Source of the DNA: Rubrobacter sp.
GTDB lineage: Bacteria; Actinomycetota; Rubrobacteria; Rubrobacterales; Rubrobacteraceae
Length of the DNA stretch: 7,886 nucleotides
Direction: 5' to 3'
Assembly: GCA_016781725.1 (NCBI GenBank)
Contig: JADDPU010000600.1
Coordinates: forward strand, 1 to 7,886
The notes under the pieces were generated by a model. The model was not told the DNA's origin and did not search any database. It saw only the letters and a list, made by a program, of their open reading frames with translations. Shown here in pieces: positions 6,096 to 7,886 of the stretch. Numbering within the stretch: the first letter of the stretch is position 1; each line of letters starts with the position of its first letter. Made by a program: the position numbers and the translations under genes.

Positions 6096-7577
6096 CTAAC
6101 CCAGCCGGACGCCGATCCGGTCGTAGGCCGCGGCCTCGAGGGTGCCCATGCCCTGGCGCTCGGCGGCCTCGGCGAGCTCGCCGGAGACGCGGGGCGCGAG
6201 CTCCTCTGGCGGGACGGCGGCGGACATCCTCTGCTGGCGGGCGGCGTTGCGGTAGCGGAATGGTCCCCAGATGGCGAGGGTGATGCCCGGGTTCTGGATG
6301 TTGACGAAGAAGGTGCTGCCGTCGGGCGAGAAGGTCGGCCCGGCGAACTCCGAGTCGCTCCTGGCGTTCCTGGCGAATTTGTAGATCTCTCCGCGCGGGG
6401 TGACGCCCACGATCCGGTTGCGGCCGTCGCCTTCCACGGCCTCGTCCTCGGCGAACCACAGGTCGCCCCAGGGGGTGATGGTTATGTTGTCGGGGCTCTC
6501 TATCTGCGCCGGGTCCCTACCCTCGTAGAAGAGCTCCAGGGTGTTGGTCCTTGGGAAGTAGCGGAAGATCTGGCCGAGCCGCCGCTCTCCGCCGTTGGTG
6601 TCGTCGAACCAGAACGCCCCGCCCTTGAAGAACGCCCCTTCCAGCCGGTTGAACTTCACGTCCCCGACCGTGGCGAGGGCCTGCTCGTGCGCGGCCTCCG
6701 GGTTGGCTATGTTCGCCCAGCGCACCCCGACGCGCTGCCCACGCCCGAACAGGTCGGCGTTGGTCTGCGTGATCTCGTCTACGGTCATCACCTGCAGCCT
6801 GCCGCCTTCCTGCAAGGCACCTGGCCGCTTGTTCCTGTTTTTCGGTATGAAGCGGTACAGGAAGCTGGCCCCGGTCTCAGTTGCCGGGTCTCCAGTGTTC
6901 GATCCGCCTGTGGGGTCGTCCTCGGTGAGATAAGCGATGCCGGTCTCGGGATCTATGTCTACGGCCTCGTGCGAGAAGCGGCCCATCTGCCGGATGGGGG
7001 TCTTCGAGAGCTTGTTCTGGGGGTCCCTCGGGTTCACCTCGAAGACGTAGCCGTGGTTCGGCTCTTTGGTCTCCTCGCAGGTGAGCCAGGTCCCCCACGG
7101 CGTCGCCCCGCCCGCGCAGTTGGTGCTCTGCCCGGAGGAGGTGACGAAGTCCCTTATAGCCCTGCGGCTCTGGTTGTCGACCACGACGGCGGTGGTGCCA
7201 CCGATCTGGATAGGGTCGTAAGGGTTCTTGCCGGCCACCCCCTCGTTGTCCCCCGAGCCCCTGTCGCTCCTGGAGAGCTCGTGGTTTCGCACCAGCAGGG
7301 TCGTACCCCTGCTCGGCCCCGGAAAGGCCGCCATGCCGTCGGGGTCGCTCGGCACCGGGGCGCCGTTGGAGAGCTTCGAGCCCTCGGGGGAGATGATCCT
7401 GTACTGAAACCCTTTGGGGAGCTCCACGACGCCGCCGGGATCGGGCTGTAAGTGCCCGTAACCGGCCTCCGCCGCCAGGGCCCCACCAGCACCCAGCGCG
7501 AGGGCCGCAGCGCCCATGCCTCCCATGCTAAGAAAAGCCCGCCGGCTGACACGCCGAGGATTACCGCTGATACTCAT
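6096..7577 (-). CDS. phoX: PhoX (DUF839) family phosphatase, Tat-exported
   Basis: This is a predicted secreted phosphatase of 493 residues of the PhoX/DUF839 family, unrelated in fold to PhoD. Known PhoX enzymes carry an Fe3+/Ca2+ cluster in a beta-propeller and cleave phosphomonoesters outside the membrane. A Tat signal PRRVSRRAFLSMGG (7-20) precedes an Ala/Gly-rich core, with probable cleavage after GALAA (about 36). Family motifs follow in order: RNHE (97-100), NCAGGATPWGTWLTCEET (153-170; Cys154 is the likely iron ligand, Glu168/169), GRFSHEAVDIDP (199-210), YLTEDD (216-221), RLEGA (Glu313), SPDNITITPWGDLWFAED (361-378) and FSPDGSTFFVNIQNPG (416-431). The last 50 residues form an Ala/Glu-rich tail that I do not recognise. 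The ATG at 7577 is chosen over an in-frame TTG at 7619 because AGAAGG lies 8 bases before the ATG and nothing comparable precedes the TTG. Some DUF839 proteins are not proven phosphatases, so the activity is inferred from intact motifs. Confidence 0.88.
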   Translation of the reverse strand: MSISGNPRRVSRRAFLSMGGMGAAALALGAGGALAAEAGYGHLQPDPGGVVELPKGFQYRIISPEGSKLSNGAPVPSDPDGMAAFPGPSRGTTLLVRNHELSRSDRGSGDNEGVAGKNPYDPIQIGGTTAVVVDNQSRRAIRDFVTSSGQSTNCAGGATPWGTWLTCEETKEPNHGYVFEVNPRDPQNKLSKTPIRQMGRFSHEAVDIDPETGIAYLTEDDPTGGSNTGDPATETGASFLYRFIPKNRNKRPGALQEGGRLQVMTVDEITQTNADLFGRGQRVGVRWANIANPEAAHEQALATVGDVKFNRLEGAFFKGGAFWFDDTNGGERRLGQIFRYFPRTNTLELFYEGRDPAQIESPDNITITPWGDLWFAEDEAVEGDGRNRIVGVTPRGEIYKFARNARSDSEFAGPTFSPDGSTFFVNIQNPGITLAIWGPFRYRNAARQQRMSAAVPPEELAPRVSGELAEAAERQGMGTLEAAAYDRIGVRLG

Positions 7578-7585
7578 TATTCCCG

Positions 7586-7591
7586 CCTTCT
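7586..7591 (-). promoter_or_regulatory. Ribosome binding site of phoX
   Basis: On the minus strand AGAAGG lies 8 bases before the ATG at 7577. The in-frame TTG 14 codons upstream has no such site, so this supports the shorter protein. Confidence 0.6.
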
Positions 7592-7602
7592 TCGTCGGGG
7601 AA

Positions 7603-7677
7603 TCATCTACTTGACGCAAGCGCGAGCGTCAGTACCACCGCGAGCGCGAAGACCTCGCACAGCGTCCCAACACTCAC
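7603..7677 (-). CDS. Possible 24-residue hydrophobic peptide upstream of phoX
   Basis: A GTG codon at 7677 opens 24 codons ending in TGA at 7603, 25 bases before the phoX ATG and reading the same way. AGAGGGG lies 5 bases before the GTG, a plausible though imperfect ribosome site. After MSVGTLCE the peptide is almost wholly hydrophobic (FALAVVLTLALA), then ends in SSR, so it would be a single short membrane span. It could be a leader peptide or small membrane protein co-expressed with phoX. GC-rich DNA with GCG/CTC runs gives Ala/Leu/Val stretches by chance, and the ORF is very short, so the call is weak. Confidence 0.25.
   Translation of the reverse strand: MSVGTLCEVFALAVVLTLALASSR
7612..7631. 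promoter_or_regulatory. 6-bp dyad upstream of phoX
   Basis: TGACGC (7612-7617) and GCGTCA (7626-7631) are perfect inverted repeats separated by 8 bases, ending about 20 bases before the phoX ribosome site. They could be an operator or an mRNA leader hairpin. They lie within the possible 24-codon ORF. No -35/-10 pair is convincing nearby; TATTCT on the minus strand near 7726 is the best -10 candidate. Confidence 0.3.
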
Positions 7678-7682
7678 TATGA

Positions 7683-7832
7683 CCCCTCTACTCAGCTACG
7701 CCTCATGCCTAAATAACGCCTAGAATATGGTGGTCTGTGGAGGAGATTCCCATATGCTACCTGGTCATTTCTCAGCCACCTAGCGGATATGTTTTGTCCG
7801 ATTATTAGGAGGCACCTACGCTACCAAGAGTC
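7683..7832. other. AT-richer divergent intergenic region
   Basis: This stretch is visibly less GC-rich than the rest of the window and lies between phoX, reading left, and a possible gene reading right. On the + strand TAGAAT near 7731 resembles a -10 but lacks a good -35. A 9-codon ORF (MLPGHFSAT, 7754-7783) follows GGAGGAG at 8-base spacing. A second AGGAGG lies at 7807-7812. No longer coding region is visible on either strand. Confidence 0.35.
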
Positions 7833-7886
7833 ATGGGGGCGACATTAGAGACTGCAGGTCGCCGTGTCCAGCAGAGGTATAACAAC
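7833..7886 (+). CDS. Possible start of a rightward gene, cut by the window edge
   Basis: An ATG at 7833 opens 18 codons that run off the window without a stop (beginning MGATLETAGRR). In this frame the previous stop is TAG at 7806-7808, and ATG is the only start codon after it. The best ribosome site, AGGAGG at 7807-7812, is 20 bases away, which is too far for normal use. The fragment is too short to identify. It may be a true N-terminus or chance. Confidence 0.25.
   Translation, partial: MGATLETAGRRVQQRYNN

Noticed and set aside
6024..7451. Plus-strand open frame (475 codons) opposite phoX
   Set aside because: It is antisense to intact PhoX motifs and has low-complexity shadow composition.
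7578..7619. TTG start at 7619 adding 14 residues to PhoX
   Set aside because: No ribosome site precedes it, while AGAAGG is well placed before the ATG at 7577, which leaves a normal Tat signal.
7838..7863. GGCGAC / GTCGCC inverted repeat near the right edge
   Set aside because: It has only 6 bp with a 14-base loop and may lie in coding sequence. Chance is the simplest explanation.
7683..7886. Insertion sequence end or tRNA in the less GC-rich right end
   Set aside because: No terminal inverted repeats, target duplication, transposase motif or cloverleaf can be seen.

Overview
The window reads as chromosomal DNA from a high-GC Gram-positive bacterium, most probably a Rubrobacter-like actinobacterium. 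All five main genes use AGG (Arg) and ATA (Ile) freely despite the high GC content, which is a Rubrobacter habit and unlike Streptomyces or Mycobacterium. GTG and TTG starts, strong GGAGG-type ribosome sites and an orphan TrpB2 also fit. The taxon is inferred from codon use and protein family content, not from a database match.

Layout from left to right. On the + strand: a secreted lipoprotein with a DUF3105 domain (85-867); a 285-base gap holding a nested inverted repeat and a candidate promoter/operator; a Tat-exported PhoD-family alkaline phosphatase (1153-3126); and, 10 bases later, a Sec-exported right-handed beta-helix protein with a CSLREA-like N-terminus and a choice-of-anchor-Q-like C-terminus (3137-4423). 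A hairpin in the 55-base convergent gap separates this from two - strand genes: a TrpB2-type tryptophan synthase beta chain (4479-5831) and a Tat-exported PhoX/DUF839-family phosphatase (6096-7577). The right end (7578-7886) is less GC-rich. It holds the phoX upstream region, a possible 24-codon hydrophobic ORF, and what may be the first codons of a rightward gene cut by the window edge.

How the genes fit together. Four of the five products are predicted to be exported. Two are phosphatases from unrelated metalloenzyme families that converge on the same job, releasing phosphate from organic esters outside the membrane. phoD and the beta-helix gene look like one transcription unit. trpB2 is cytoplasmic and has no visible trpA or other trp gene beside it, so it is probably an unrelated neighbour. 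I see no mobile element, CRISPR array, tRNA or rRNA, and no clear evidence of an undescribed multi-gene system. The most promising leads are the phoD-beta-helix pairing, the 11-bp-spaced Pho-box-like elements ahead of phoD, and the structured intergenic region after the lipoprotein gene.
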